A stretch of 64,000 bases of DNA from Magnetaquicoccus sp039908525 (GCA_039908525.1 JAMOAY010000024.1:8858-72857); one strand, 5' to 3'; counted from the stretch's first letter, positions 32,780-42,261 are shown. Notes: a model not told the origin generated them from the letters alone. A program made the numbers and translations.

Positions 32780-34726
32780 GTGGGATACATCCTGGCGCAA
32801 CTCAAAAATATTACCTTCATCCGCAAGCTCTATTATCTGATCCTGCTGCTGTTCATCAAACTGCTGCTCGTGGTGGGGGCGCTGGCCTGGGTGGCCTGGT
32901 TGGGTCAGCAGGAGGTCAACCGCGAACGCGCCGTACAGCAGCTGCACGAGGCCACCTGGGATGTGGTGGCGCAGCTGCATGCCCTGAACGGCACGGTCCA
33001 CCAGTATATTCTCCATCGCAAAGATCCGGATTGGCGCTGGATCGAACAGAACATGCCGACCCTGCTCTCCGCATTCGACCGCCTGCGACAGCACCCCCTC
33101 TTTGTGCACCTGGAGAGCGGCTCCCTGCTGGAGAGAGTGCACCGCTACAGCGAACAGGTGCACATGCTGTCGCAGCATATGGAGACGATCGGGCTGACCG
33201 AAGAGCAGGGGCTGCAGGGGGAGATGCGGCAGGCTGCCCACCGGGTGGAACACCTGTTGGAACCCAATCCCGAATGGAATCTGCAGATGCTGCAGATCCG
33301 CCGGGCCGAAAAGGATTTCATGCTGCGTCTGGAACCGCGCTACCTGGAGACGCTGCACACGCTGTTTGCCGACTTGCTGAACAAACTGAATCGCTCGACG
33401 GATCCCAACCGACAGGAGCTCGACCTTGGTCTGCAGCTTTACCAGGCAAGGTTCCAGCTGCTGGCCACCCTGACCCTCACCCTGCAGGATGAGATGCGGA
33501 GCATCTACGCCCTCTGGCGTGGCATCTCTGACGGGATCTTCTCGTTGCGCGCCAGCATGCAGAGACTGCAGGAGCAGGAGAGCAGACGTTATGAACAGGC
33601 CAGACATCGCCTGCTTGTTGCCCTGGGGGTGGGCATCATCCTGCTCCTGCTGCTGACCGGAGTCCTGTTGGCGGCCATCTTCTACGGCAACATTCTCAAA
33701 CCCATCCGCCAGCTGACCGAGCGGGCCTATGCCATCGCCCACGGAGCCTACGAGCAGGACATCTCTCTGAGCGGTCGGGACGAGATTGGCGTTCTGGCCA
33801 GCCATCTGCAGAAAATGAAAGAGTTTCTGCAGCACGCCAACCGCACCCTGGAACAGCAGGTGGCCGAACGGACCCAATCCCTCCTGCAGGCCAACATCGG
33901 CTTCCAGAACTCCATGGAACAGCTGGAAAAGACCCGCGATGATCTGGTGCAGAGCGAAAAAATGGCCTCCCTGGGCCGACTGGTGGCGGGTTTCGCCCAT
34001 GAACTCAATACCCCCATCGGCATCAGCCTGGGCTCCGTTTCCGCCATGCCGGAGTACATGGATCGTCTGGAACGGTTGTTGGCCGCCGATGAGGTGGATG
34101 GTCATGCCCTGGACACGGTGTTTGCCAAACTGCGGGAGATGTCCACCCTGTGTCTCAAAAATCTGTGCCTCGCGGCCGATCTGGTGGCCCGTTTCAAACG
34201 CAGTGCCGTGGACCAAACCTCGGAACGTCCCCGCCCGTTCCATGTCCACGAGTGGTTGTGGGATGTGATTGCCACCGTGCAGCACCTGTTCAAGCGGGCC
34301 GGGGTGGAGATCCTCGTCGACTGCCCGGACCATATTGTCGTCCAGAGCCAGCCGGGTGCCCTGGGCCAGGTGTTGACCAACCTGCTGATGAACAGTTTCA
34401 AACATGGGTTTGCCCAGGGCCAGCGGCCGGGGAGCGTCCAGATCAACGTCCAGTATGAAACGGAGCGTGACAAACTGTTGGTGATATGGTATGCAGATAC
34501 CGGCAGGGGCATGCCGCCGGAGGTGTTGAACCGCATCTTCGAACCCTTTTTCACCACCGCCCAGGGGCAGGGCGGCAGTGGCCTGGGGCTTTACATCTGC
34601 TACAACATTGTTCGCAGCCAGTTGATGGGGCGCATGGTGTGTACCAGCATACCCGACCAGATGACCTCGTTCTTGATCGAAATACCGGTAAACAAGGAAG
34701 GCGATGAGCAGGAAAATAGTCCGTGA
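32780..34726 (+). CDS. Membrane sensor histidine kinase with HAMP domain
   Basis: 648-residue kinase. A first membrane segment (18-42) and a second (278-302) bracket a mostly helical periplasmic sensor of about 235 residues. A HAMP domain (303-355) is followed by a coiled coil, the phosphoacceptor His407 in GFAHELNTPIGI, N-box NLLMNSFKHG near 535, DTGRGMPP near 577 and GGSGLGLYIC near 603. The GTG start follows GGGGAGG. The reading frame overlaps the next gene by 23 bases, marking that HD-GYP regulator as its partner. Signal unknown. Confidence 0.93.
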   Translation: MGYILAQLKNITFIRKLYYLILLLFIKLLLVVGALAWVAWLGQQEVNRERAVQQLHEATWDVVAQLHALNGTVHQYILHRKDPDWRWIEQNMPTLLSAFDRLRQHPLFVHLESGSLLERVHRYSEQVHMLSQHMETIGLTEEQGLQGEMRQAAHRVEHLLEPNPEWNLQMLQIRRAEKDFMLRLEPRYLETLHTLFADLLNKLNRSTDPNRQELDLGLQLYQARFQLLATLTLTLQDEMRSIYALWRGISDGIFSLRASMQRLQEQESRRYEQARHRLLVALGVGIILLLLLTGVLLAAIFYGNILKPIRQLTERAYAIAHGAYEQDISLSGRDEIGVLASHLQKMKEFLQHANRTLEQQVAERTQSLLQANIGFQNSMEQLEKTRDDLVQSEKMASLGRLVAGFAHELNTPIGISLGSVSAMPEYMDRLERLLAADEVDGHALDTVFAKLREMSTLCLKNLCLAADLVARFKRSAVDQTSERPRPFHVHEWLWDVIATVQHLFKRAGVEILVDCPDHIVVQSQPGALGQVLTNLLMNSFKHGFAQGQRPGSVQINVQYETERDKLLVIWYADTGRGMPPEVLNRIFEPFFTTAQGQGGSGLGLYICYNIVRSQLMGRMVCTSIPDQMTSFLIEIPVNKEGDEQENSP

Positions 34727-36296
34727 TGGAAGCAGAGGCCCCGGATCCGCATCATCGCTGCGGGTCAATCCCTGGCGGTTGCTGGTGGTGGACGATGAAC
34801 CGGACATCATCAGTCTGACCCGCATTTCGCTCTCCGACTTTCATTTCGACGGTCGGCCTCTGGAGATCGTCCAGGCGGCCTCCGGGTTCCAGGCGCAGCA
34901 GCTGCTGACGCTCGACGGGGCGTTTGCCGTGGTCCTGATCGATGTGGTCATGGAGAGCCCGGATGCCGGCCTGCTGCTGGTGGAATTCATTCGCAACCAT
35001 CTGCAAAACCGCACCATGCGGCTGATCATCCGCACCGGACAACCAGGCTTTGCCCCAGAAAAACGGGTCATCGATGCCTACGACATCGACGACTACAAGG
35101 AAAAGACCGAGCTGACCGCCTGGAAGCTCTACACCACCGTGCGCACCGCCATCAAATCCTACCGGGATTTGACGGCCATCGCCGCCAACCGCCGGGGATT
35201 GGAGCGGATCCTGGAAGGGAGTCCGGACCTCTACCGCTACCGCTCTCTGGAGCGCTTTTTTCAGGGGGTGTTGCAGCAGGTGGGCGGGTTGCTGCCCGGC
35301 AATGGCCACGGTTTTGTCGTGGGCACCTTCGAGGATCTCTCGGCCCTGTTTGCCAGCCCGTCGGCAGAGGATGGTCCCTGGATCCAGGAGGCGCAGCAGA
35401 TCCGCAGCGGTCTGGGTCGCTATGCGGCGGACCCTGCCCTCTGGCAGGAACCGCTGGCGCGGGCCGTGGCAGCCCTGCGCCTCCGGGAGGACGACCCGCG
35501 TTGGACTGTGGATGAGACAGGCCATCTGGTGCTCCCCCTGACGGCCCACGGCCAGGTGTTCGGGGTGGTCTATCTGGAGTTGCAGCGCCCCTTGTCCAGC
35601 AGCGATCAACAGATTCTATCGGTGTTTGCTCTGCAGTGCGGTTCAGCCCTGGAAAATTTCCAGTTGCTGACCCGCCTGGAACAGGCCCGGGAGTCCCTGG
35701 CGGCGGCCCGTCGCCACGCCCTGCACATGCTGGCGGTGGCCTCGGAGTACAAAGACCAGGAGACCGGCAACCATGTCCAGCGCATCGAACACTATTCGCG
35801 GGCCATCGCCGAGTCCATGGGGCTGCCGGCGGAGGAGTGCGCGGCCATCGGGGATGCCAGCGTCCTCCACGATCTGGGCAAGATTGCCATCCCCGATCTG
35901 ATTTTGCAAAAGCCGGGCAGGCTGACCGAGGAGGAGTGGGTCATCATGCGCACCCACAGCGAGTGGGGCGCGCGTATCCTGGGCGAGGCACCCTGGTTTC
36001 AGATGGCCAGTCAGATTGCCCTGTTCCATCACGAACAGTGGGACGGTAACGGCTACCCCAACGGTCTGCGGGGCGAGGCGATCCCTCTGTCGGCCCGCGT
36101 GGTGGCGGTGGCGGACTGTTTCGATGCCCTGGTCTGCACCCGCCCCTACAAAGCGCCATGGCCCATCCAGGAGGCGGTGGCGGAGATTCGGCAGCAGTCC
36201 GGGCTGCGCTTCGACCCCACGGTGGTGGCAGCCTTCCTGAAGGTCTATGACTCGGGACGGCTGGAGACCATTCGCGCCGAACTGGGAAGATACTGA
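34704..36296 (+). CDS. Response regulator with DUF3369 and HD-GYP domains
   Basis: 530-residue regulator. Receiver domain: VVDDEPD near 28-34, likely phosphoacceptor Asp80 in VLIDVVMESPDAG, and the conserved Lys in DYKEKTELT near 134. A DUF3369/GAF-like sensor region spans about 160-330. The C-terminal HD-GYP domain carries HVQRIEHYS, HDLGKIAIPD (His389, Asp390), HHEQWDGNGYPNGLRGE near 447 and ADCFDAL, all needed for c-di-GMP hydrolysis. Phosphorylation by the preceding kinase would therefore lower c-di-GMP. Confidence 0.95.
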   Translation: MSRKIVRDGSRGPGSASSLRVNPWRLLVVDDEPDIISLTRISLSDFHFDGRPLEIVQAASGFQAQQLLTLDGAFAVVLIDVVMESPDAGLLLVEFIRNHLQNRTMRLIIRTGQPGFAPEKRVIDAYDIDDYKEKTELTAWKLYTTVRTAIKSYRDLTAIAANRRGLERILEGSPDLYRYRSLERFFQGVLQQVGGLLPGNGHGFVVGTFEDLSALFASPSAEDGPWIQEAQQIRSGLGRYAADPALWQEPLARAVAALRLREDDPRWTVDETGHLVLPLTAHGQVFGVVYLELQRPLSSSDQQILSVFALQCGSALENFQLLTRLEQARESLAAARRHALHMLAVASEYKDQETGNHVQRIEHYSRAIAESMGLPAEECAAIGDASVLHDLGKIAIPDLILQKPGRLTEEEWVIMRTHSEWGARILGEAPWFQMASQIALFHHEQWDGNGYPNGLRGEAIPLSARVVAVADCFDALVCTRPYKAPWPIQEAVAEIRQQSGLRFDPTVVAAFLKVYDSGRLETIRAELGRY

Positions 36297-36306
36297 CCGC
36301 CCGGCG

Positions 36307-36720
36307 CTACACCTCCTGAAAAACGCTCTCCAGGGTATTGGCGTCCAGGATTTTGTCCGCCCACGCATCCAACAAATCCACGGAGGCGTTGGCAATCCTG
36401 GCCTGTGCCCAGTCGGGCACGGGGCCAAAGCGACGATGCATCTGCCGCAGCAGCGTACGCACCTCCCCGTCGCACAGTCCTTCCTGACGTCCTTCCTGTT
36501 TGATCGCTCTTGACCATTTTTCGACGTGTGTTGCCAGCATGTTGACAACCTCCTCAAGCTCTTCGGGAATGGACAGGATGGGGTCCGGAACCTGGAGTCG
36601 TTCCAGGCCAGCGGCCAACAGCTCAGGGTCCAGAAAATTCTGCAGCAGGTCCGCCACCATCTCCGGGTGAGAGAAGAGCCGGTGGTAGATGGAATCCGCT
36701 GTGTGGGTGGCATCGATCAT
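36307..36720 (-). pseudogene. Rpn-family (PD-(D/E)XK/transposase_31, DUF4351) gene with internal deletion
   Basis: The 137-residue product keeps both ends of a normally about 300-residue Rpn-type nuclease. The start is MIDATHTADSIYHRLFSHPEMVADLL, the family's N terminus. From about residue 50 (SIPEELEEVVNMLATHVEKW) it jumps to the C-terminal segment with EGRQEGLCDGEVRTLL and the DUF4351-like RRFGPVPDWAQARIANAS..LDAWADKILDANTLESVF. The central catalytic part with the D-ExK residues is absent, and the frame is intact across the join. Most likely a non-functional remnant. Convergent with the HD-GYP gene, ten bases apart. Confidence 0.75.
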
Positions 36721-36750
36721 GGGGGGATTGGAAAAAAAGTACCGGGGGGT

Positions 36751-36798
36751 CCAGGGGGAATCATTCCCCCTGGCGGGGTGTCGGGGCAGAGCCCCGAC
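36751..36798. repeat. Palindrome-cluster repeat, short copy 11
   Basis: Two perfect stem-loops: CCAGGGGGAA/TTCCCCCTGG with loop TCA (36751-36773) and GTCGGGGC/GCCCCGAC with loop AGA (36780-36798). It lies between the Rpn remnant and the petC stop, downstream of petABC on the same strand. Confidence 0.88.
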
Positions 36799-36862
36799 AA
36801 GAGAGCATCCGTGCCAAGCGAGAGGATCCTTCCTGGCACAGATGCCTTTCCACGATGTCCAA

Positions 36863-37726
36863 TCAATGCACCTTGGACCAGATCCGCCGTTTGACTGCAT
36901 ACAACATGAGCGTCAACACCAGCAGATAGAGCAACACCTTGATGCCGAGGGATTTGCGCTCCACCTGGGTCGGTTCGGCCGCCCAGGCCAGGAAGGTTAC
37001 CACATCCCGTGCCAACTGTGCCTTGCTGTTCTCCGTGCCATCGGTGTAGGCCACCGCGCCATCCACCAACGGCTGCGGCATGGCAAAGAAATGGCCTGGG
37101 AAATAACGGTTGAAAGTCTCTCCGGCCACAATCCGTTTCAACGTCTCTCCCATCTTGTCGGGATGATGGGCATCCAGCGCCAGGGCGGAGGCCACCTCCT
37201 TGGCCTCTTCCGGTGACACCTTGCCATCGGCCATGACCTTCTGCGCCAGGGCCAGATCCGCCTCGCTGGCATAACCGACCAGAATGCCATACACGTAGTC
37301 CTCATACCCCTTGCGGGCCTTGGTGATGAGGGAGAGATCCGGCGGTACCACCCCGAACGACTCCTTGGCCGCCGTCGGATCCATGGCCGACATCAGGGCA
37401 TCCTTCTTGGTGCGACCCTGGCCCTCCGCCAACGCCTTGACCTCCACCTCGGTAAAACCGAACTGCCGCAGCTGGTCAAACTTGATATACTTGAGAGAGT
37501 GGCAGGCGAGGCAGGACTGCACCGCCACCTGCGCACCCCGCTTGAGTGCCGCATTGTCAAATCGCCCGAACACCCCGGAGAAGGGCCAGTTCTGCTTGGG
37601 CGGGACCACCCCCCCCGAGGCCATCACCACGGAGGGTAACAGAAACATCAATGCCAGCAACAACATGGCAACAGATTGCAGAGAGCGGACCACCGGTGTC
37701 TGCCTTTGTTTCGTCAAAACATTCAT
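36863..37726 (-). CDS. petC: Cytochrome c1 subunit of the bc1 complex
   Basis: 287-residue cytochrome c1. A signal segment (RSLQSVAMLLLALMFLLPSVVMAS, residues 14-37) precedes the haem-binding CLACH near 70. The FPGHFFAMPQPL segment near 201 supplies the axial Met, and a C-terminal membrane anchor (LGIKVLLYLLVLTLMLYAVKRRIW) holds it in the membrane. GGGGAG lies eight bases before the ATG at 37726. It is the last gene of the petABC operon, 14 bases after petB. Confidence 0.95.
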   Translation of the reverse strand: MNVLTKQRQTPVVRSLQSVAMLLLALMFLLPSVVMASGGVVPPKQNWPFSGVFGRFDNAALKRGAQVAVQSCLACHSLKYIKFDQLRQFGFTEVEVKALAEGQGRTKKDALMSAMDPTAAKESFGVVPPDLSLITKARKGYEDYVYGILVGYASEADLALAQKVMADGKVSPEEAKEVASALALDAHHPDKMGETLKRIVAGETFNRYFPGHFFAMPQPLVDGAVAYTDGTENSKAQLARDVVTFLAWAAEPTQVERKSLGIKVLLYLLVLTLMLYAVKRRIWSKVH

Positions 37727-37740
37727 GATTCGCGCTCCCC

Positions 37741-38952
37741 TTAGATGCTCTTGGGTACGGGTGTGTGCTGTTCGATGTCGAAGGCGGTAATGACCCACAA
37801 CAGGAAGAAATAGCTGAAGTAGATGGCCGTGCCCGTGCGCCCGATGATGATCAGAGGCAACGCGCCATCAAAGATGGCGGCATCGGCCGGGTTGTAGCCC
37901 ACCCAACCCAGGACAAAACAGTCGGCCACAAAGATCCAGAACAGCTGCTTGCTGAGAGGACGATAGCGGAAAGAGCGCACCGGGGAGCGATCCAGGAAAG
38001 GCAGAATGAACAGGATGGCAATGGCCCCTCCCATGGCGATCACCCCCGCCAGCTTGCTGAACGAACCCAGAAAGTCGATGGAGCGCAGGATGGCATAGAA
38101 CGGCAGGAAATACCACTCCGGCACGATGTGCGCCGGGGTCTGCATCGGATTGGCGGGAATGTAGTTGTCCGGCTCCAGGAAAAAGTTGGGCGCGTAAAAG
38201 ACCACCGCGCAGAAGAGGATCAGGAACACCCCAACCCCGTAGAGATCCTTGATGGTGTAGTAGGGATGAAACGGAATCGTATCCTTGCCCTCGTGGACAT
38301 CGATACCAACCGGGTTGTTGGAATGCACCGCATGCAGAGCCCACATGTGCAGGATCACCATGCCGAAAATCACCAGAGGCAACAGGAAATGCAGGGCGAA
38401 AAAGCGGTTCAGGGTGGGATCGCCCACTGCAAAACCACCCCAGATCCAGACCACCAGATCCTCGCCGATGAGGGGAATGGCACTCATCAGGTTGGTGATC
38501 ACCGCCGCCCCCCAGTAGGACATCTGACCCCAGGGCAGCACATAGCCCATGAAGGCGGTGCCCATCATCATGAAAAAGATGATGATGCCAAACCACCAGA
38601 GAATCTCCCGGGGTTTGCGGTAGGAGCCGTAATACATGCCGCGCAGGATGTGGATGTAGACCACCATGAAGAAAAACGAGGCGCCGTTGGCATGCAGATA
38701 GCGCAACAACCAGCCGTAGTTGACATCGCGCATGATGTGTTCCACCACATCAAACGCCAGATTGGCATCGGCCTTGTAGTGCATGGCCAGAAACAGTCCG
38801 GTGGCGATCATGACGACCAGGACAAACAGGGCCAGCGAACCGAAGTTCCACCAATAATTGAGATTTTTTGGGGTTGGATATTCGGTTGCCTGGCTTTTCA
38901 TCAACTCTGTGACGGGCAGACGGGCATCCACCCACTCCATTATTTTCGACAC
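37741..38952 (-). CDS. petB: Cytochrome b subunit of the bc1 complex
   Basis: 403-residue cytochrome b with eight membrane segments. Haem-ligand His pairs lie in the HANGASFFFMVVYIHILRG region (88-106) and in RFFALHFLLPLVIFGMVILHMWALH near 185-208. The Qo-site PEWYF is near 275 and the GQMSYWGAAVITN cd1-helix segment is near 142. The GTG start at 38952 lies eight bases after AAGGAGAG; an ATG four codons on is the alternative. It follows petA by 54 bases. Confidence 0.96.
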   Translation of the reverse strand: MSKIMEWVDARLPVTELMKSQATEYPTPKNLNYWWNFGSLALFVLVVMIATGLFLAMHYKADANLAFDVVEHIMRDVNYGWLLRYLHANGASFFFMVVYIHILRGMYYGSYRKPREILWWFGIIIFFMMMGTAFMGYVLPWGQMSYWGAAVITNLMSAIPLIGEDLVVWIWGGFAVGDPTLNRFFALHFLLPLVIFGMVILHMWALHAVHSNNPVGIDVHEGKDTIPFHPYYTIKDLYGVGVFLILFCAVVFYAPNFFLEPDNYIPANPMQTPAHIVPEWYFLPFYAILRSIDFLGSFSKLAGVIAMGGAIAILFILPFLDRSPVRSFRYRPLSKQLFWIFVADCFVLGWVGYNPADAAIFDGALPLIIIGRTGTAIYFSYFFLLWVITAFDIEQHTPVPKSI

Positions 38953-39006
38953 GGGGAAGCTCTCCTTGGCTCAAATGGGATTGCGACAGACCACATGCAC
39001 CCGCCC

Positions 39007-39534
39007 TCAGGCGGTCGCCTTGCCGATCACCAGGGTCTTGTCGTCCTTGAACTCGTAGTGGGGGACCACCATGTTCGTGGGCGCCGGACCCTGGCGGATG
39101 CGACCGGAGGTATCGTAGTGGGAACCATGACAGGGGCAGAGAAAGCCGCCATAGTTGCCGGTGCCGATGGGTTGTGGTACGCAGCCCAGGTGGGGACACA
39201 GGGCCAGCAGCACCAGGAACTCCGGTCGCTTGACCCTGTCCGCGTCCTTGGCGGGGTCCGGCAGCTTCTCGCCGTCGGCCTTGCGGGCCGCCTCGATCTG
39301 TTCCGGGGTACGATGCAGGATGAAGACCGGCTTGCCTTGCCAGGGCACGGTGATCATTTGTCCGGCCGCCAGGGAGCCGACATCCACCTCGGTGGTGGCC
39401 TGGGAGAGCACGTCCGCCGAGGGACTCCAGGATTTCACAAACGGCCAGACCGCTCCGGCGCACCCTGCCGCTCCGACGGCGCCGGTTGCCAGGACCAGAA
39501 AGTCCCGGCGATTTTCATCAGATTCAGTAGCCAT
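39007..39534 (-). CDS. petA: Rieske iron-sulfur subunit of the bc1 complex
   Basis: 175-residue Rieske protein. A twin-Arg-like RRDFLVLATGAVGAAGCAGAVWP N terminus (8-30) provides the membrane anchor and Tat signal. The [2Fe-2S] ligands are in CPHLGC near 116-121 and CPCHGSHYD near 136-144; the disulfide cysteines are those within both motifs. The insertion of about 30 residues between anchor and cluster domain (RTPEQIEAARKADGEKLPDPAKDADRV) is as in alphaproteobacterial petA. First gene of petABC. Confidence 0.96.
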   Translation of the reverse strand: MATESDENRRDFLVLATGAVGAAGCAGAVWPFVKSWSPSADVLSQATTEVDVGSLAAGQMITVPWQGKPVFILHRTPEQIEAARKADGEKLPDPAKDADRVKRPEFLVLLALCPHLGCVPQPIGTGNYGGFLCPCHGSHYDTSGRIRQGPAPTNMVVPHYEFKDDKTLVIGKATA

Positions 39535-39597
39535 GCCTCTTTCAACCTCCACTCGGGGAACCAGGGGTGATGCGGAAACAAACGGGAGCCAATGCAT

Positions 39598-39636
39598 AAA
39601 AAAAAACGGTGCGTACTGCACTCCATCAGAGTACGC
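39598..39636 (-). terminator. Stem-loop plus T9 tract upstream of petA
   Basis: On the minus strand GCGTACT and AGTACGC (39636-39630 and 39617-39611) form a 7-base stem with a 12-base loop, followed after ACCG by nine T (39606-39598). This is the form of an intrinsic terminator and ends about 64 bases before the petA start. It could stop antisense transcription from the cpdA side or attenuate petABC. The stem is short, so the call is cautious. Confidence 0.45.
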
Positions 39637-39774
39637 TAATACTTGCAAATCTGCAGGGGATCGTCAACTGATGACGTGCGTCCGGGCTCCCCTTGTCGCT
39701 CTTTTTCGGGTCGTCTGTCTCGTGGCGCTTTGCCGGCGGATCCGGCACCCTGCGCTGCTTCCGGTGAATGGTTC

Positions 39775-40260
39775 ATGGAGCCTCTCTTTCACATTATTTT
39801 ATACCAGCCGGAGATACCCCCCAATACCGGCAACATCCTGCGTCTGTGCGCCGCCAGCGGCGCCGTGCTGCACCTGGTGGGACCCCTGGGTTTCCGCCTG
39901 GATGCGCCGGCGGTGCGTCGGGCGGGCATGGACTACCGGTTGTGGGCCTCGGTGCAGCGCTGGAACGATTGGCAGAGCTACTGGCAGAGCCATCCGCCGC
40001 AGGCGCGCCTCTTCCCGGTGACCACCCGGGGGCGGCGGAGCCATGCCAGCTGGCGCTATCAGAGCGGCGACCGCTTTCTGTTCGGTTCCGAGGGCAGCGG
40101 CCTGCCGGATGCCATCCGCAGCGCCCACCAGGAACGGTTGATCCGCATCCCCATGGTGGAAGAGGCCCGCAGCCTCAACCTGGCCAACAGCGTCGGCATC
40201 ATCCTCTACGAGGCCTTGCGCCAGGTGGGCTTTCCGGGTTTGATGTCGGGGGAGATGTAG
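39775..40260 (+). CDS. trmL: tRNA (cytidine(34)-2'-O)-methyltransferase TrmL
   Basis: 161-residue SPOUT methyltransferase modifying the wobble base of some tRNA-Leu. Motifs: IILYQPEIPPNTGNILRLCAASG near 8-30, GFRLDAPAVRRAGMDYR near 39, FLFGSEGSGLPD near 100 and RIPMVEEARSLNLANSVGIILYEA near 123, the knotted SAM site. The ATG at 39775 gives the usual length. Divergent from petABC across 240 bases. Confidence 0.95.
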   Translation: MEPLFHIILYQPEIPPNTGNILRLCAASGAVLHLVGPLGFRLDAPAVRRAGMDYRLWASVQRWNDWQSYWQSHPPQARLFPVTTRGRRSHASWRYQSGDRFLFGSEGSGLPDAIRSAHQERLIRIPMVEEARSLNLANSVGIILYEALRQVGFPGLMSGEM

Positions 40261-40314
40261 AGCGGCTTGTCCAGTGGTCGTCACCACCTCGACCGGATCC
40301 GACCCATCCTTCAC

Positions 40315-41079
40315 TCACGAGGAGTGGACTTGCACTCCGTTGACACCGGTTTCCAGCAGCCCATCCGGGTAGAGCCGCAACCAGCGATAGCCGGGAGAGT
40401 CGGTGATGAAAACCGGGTTCTCCGTGCCCGTCGCGAACTGGACGCAGGTGGAGGGGGCGCTGAGCAGACGAATGCCCTGTTGCACCCCATCGAAAGGGTG
40501 ATGGACATGGCCGAACAGGACACACTTCACCCAGGGGTGCCGGGTGAGGATGGCAAAAAAATCGTCCGGGTTGGCCAGGGCCATCCGGTTCATCCAGGGG
40601 GTCTCCAGGGGAACCGGTTGGTGGTGGAGAGCGATCAGGGTGGGCAGTTCCGGGTGGGTCTGCAGGGTCTCTTCCAGCGCCGACAGCTCTTTTGCCGGAA
40701 GTTCGCCCGCCGGATTGTCCGGGTCCGGGTGGGTCGAGTCGAGGAATATCATGTGCCAGCCTCCCGCGACGACGGAACGCTGCCAGGCGATGGGATGCCC
40801 GGTCAAGGCCAGCTGCATCTGTCCCTTCGGATCGTGATTGCCGGGGACGGCATACACCGGAACATGCAACGGGGCAAACATCCTCTCTGCCAGCGCATAG
40901 CTTTCCGGCTCCCCGTCCTGGCTGAGATCCCCCGTGATGATGGCCATGTGCGTTGTACCTGCCCACGCCCGGGCCGAGGCCAGGATCCTCTCCAGAGCCT
41001 CTGCAGAGCAAACCCCGCCGATCTCCCCGGTCGGGTCTGCGAACAGGTGACAATCAGAGAAGTGCAGAAGCTGGAACAT
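40315..41079 (-). CDS. cpdA: Calcineurin-like phosphodiesterase (CpdA/3',5'-cAMP type)
   Basis: 254-residue metallophosphoesterase with the five metal motifs: FSDCHLF near 7, TGDLSQDGEPESY near 49, PGNHD near 80, ALHHQPVP near 155 and FGHVHHPFDG near 192. This arrangement matches CpdA cAMP phosphodiesterases of the class III group. The ATG at 41079 lies just after the end of the MBL gene, eight bases away, so the two are cotranscribed. The nucleotide substrate is inferred from family. Confidence 0.88.
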   Translation of the reverse strand: MFQLLHFSDCHLFADPTGEIGGVCSAEALERILASARAWAGTTHMAIITGDLSQDGEPESYALAERMFAPLHVPVYAVPGNHDPKGQMQLALTGHPIAWQRSVVAGGWHMIFLDSTHPDPDNPAGELPAKELSALEETLQTHPELPTLIALHHQPVPLETPWMNRMALANPDDFFAILTRHPWVKCVLFGHVHHPFDGVQQGIRLLSAPSTCVQFATGTENPVFITDSPGYRWLRLYPDGLLETGVNGVQVHSS

Positions 41080-41087
41080 TTTCTTGC

Positions 41088-41984
41088 CTACTTTACGATA
41101 TACCTGCTTTTCAGGTTGTATCCGACCATCCACTCCGCCATGGAGCGTTTTGGCAGGATCGCCAATAGAGCGGCGGCCATGGCCTCTGCATCCTGCGAGG
41201 TGGTTGCCAGCTCTCGCGCCTTGCGGTCGAACAGGGTGAGGTACTCTTTCATCTCCTGCAGATCTTTCTTCGTCGAGAGCGGGCCGTGGCCCGGAACGAT
41301 CTGCTCCACCTCCATGGCCAGCAGGTTGTCCAGAGTTTTGGTCCAACCGTCGTAATCACCGTCCGCCAGGAAAGGATGGAAGTCGGTGAACAGAATGTCC
41401 CCACTGAACAGAAGCTTTTGCGCGGGGAGATAGACCACCAGACTGCCCGCCGTGTGCGATGGGCTGTAGCGAACCAGTCGAACGCTCTCCCCGCCAAGGT
41501 CGATGGTCATCTGCTCGCTGAAGGCAAGTGCGGGGACGACAACCTCGGTACCCACCATATCCTCGTGTTTCAGGCCATACGTGCCAGCGTTCTTCAGGAT
41601 ATCCGCCCCTTTGGTGGCGAGCATGGCCTGGTCGGCCTCATGGGCGATCAGGGTGGCTCCCAGTTTGGCAAAGACGCAGTTGCCCAGTGCGTGGTCCAGA
41701 TGGGTATGGGTGTTGACCACATACCGGATCGGCTTGTTCGTCACGGCACGGATGTCGGCCAGGAAGCGCTCCCCCTCCTTGGCGGAGATCAGGGTATCCA
41801 CCACCAGCACGCCATCCCGGCCGATCACAATACCGGCATTGGCGGCAAAACTGTGGCTGGGCGATGCATCCTTGACACCGACGTAGGCATAGACGTTGTC
41901 CGTCAGCCTGGTCAGCTCGGCAAAGGCGGTCTGCACGATCAGCAGGCTCAAAAACAGGGATGACAATGCAGCGAATTTTTTCAT
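41088..41984 (-). CDS. Secreted metallo-beta-lactamase-fold hydrolase
   Basis: 298-residue protein with a signal peptide (MKKFAALSSLFLSLLIVQTAFA). The zinc motif HTHLDH is near residue 96-101, followed by later ligands in SPSHTAGSL near 172 and PGHGPLS near 229; a GDILFTDFHP segment supplies the bridging Asp. It resembles the quinoprotein-associated and SoxH-like MBL proteins, but the substrate is unknown. AAGGA lies five bases before the ATG at 41984. Upstream of cpdA in one transcript. Confidence 0.85.
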   Translation of the reverse strand: MKKFAALSSLFLSLLIVQTAFAELTRLTDNVYAYVGVKDASPSHSFAANAGIVIGRDGVLVVDTLISAKEGERFLADIRAVTNKPIRYVVNTHTHLDHALGNCVFAKLGATLIAHEADQAMLATKGADILKNAGTYGLKHEDMVGTEVVVPALAFSEQMTIDLGGESVRLVRYSPSHTAGSLVVYLPAQKLLFSGDILFTDFHPFLADGDYDGWTKTLDNLLAMEVEQIVPGHGPLSTKKDLQEMKEYLTLFDRKARELATTSQDAEAMAAALLAILPKRSMAEWMVGYNLKSRYIVK

Positions 41985-42261
41985 GGGATCCTTCATGGTC
42001 GGAGCATGGGCATTCGGGAAGAGTGCCGAACCGGTGACAGACTTCCGCAAGGGGAGAAGCAGATCACGTGCCAGCGTTGACTGGAAACCGCAATGCCATC
42101 CGGTCGGGCAGGGTGCACCCACGTGTTGTGGATCATGTATGCACCTCTGCACGTTTTGTGGTGCATGAGATGGGCTTCTGTGCGCCACAAATACCGTTGT
42201 GTCGCACAACTCCGCACGGATCAGACAGGAGTGGCATCCTGTATCCGCCGTGGACGGCCGC
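41985..42261. other. Intergenic region upstream of the MBL gene
   Basis: 277 bases between the MBL gene and the end of the chemoreceptor gene, both on the minus strand. It should hold the MBL/cpdA promoter and the receptor terminator, but I see neither a convincing -35/-10 pair nor a strong stem-loop, and no coding frame with family similarity. Confidence 0.35.
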
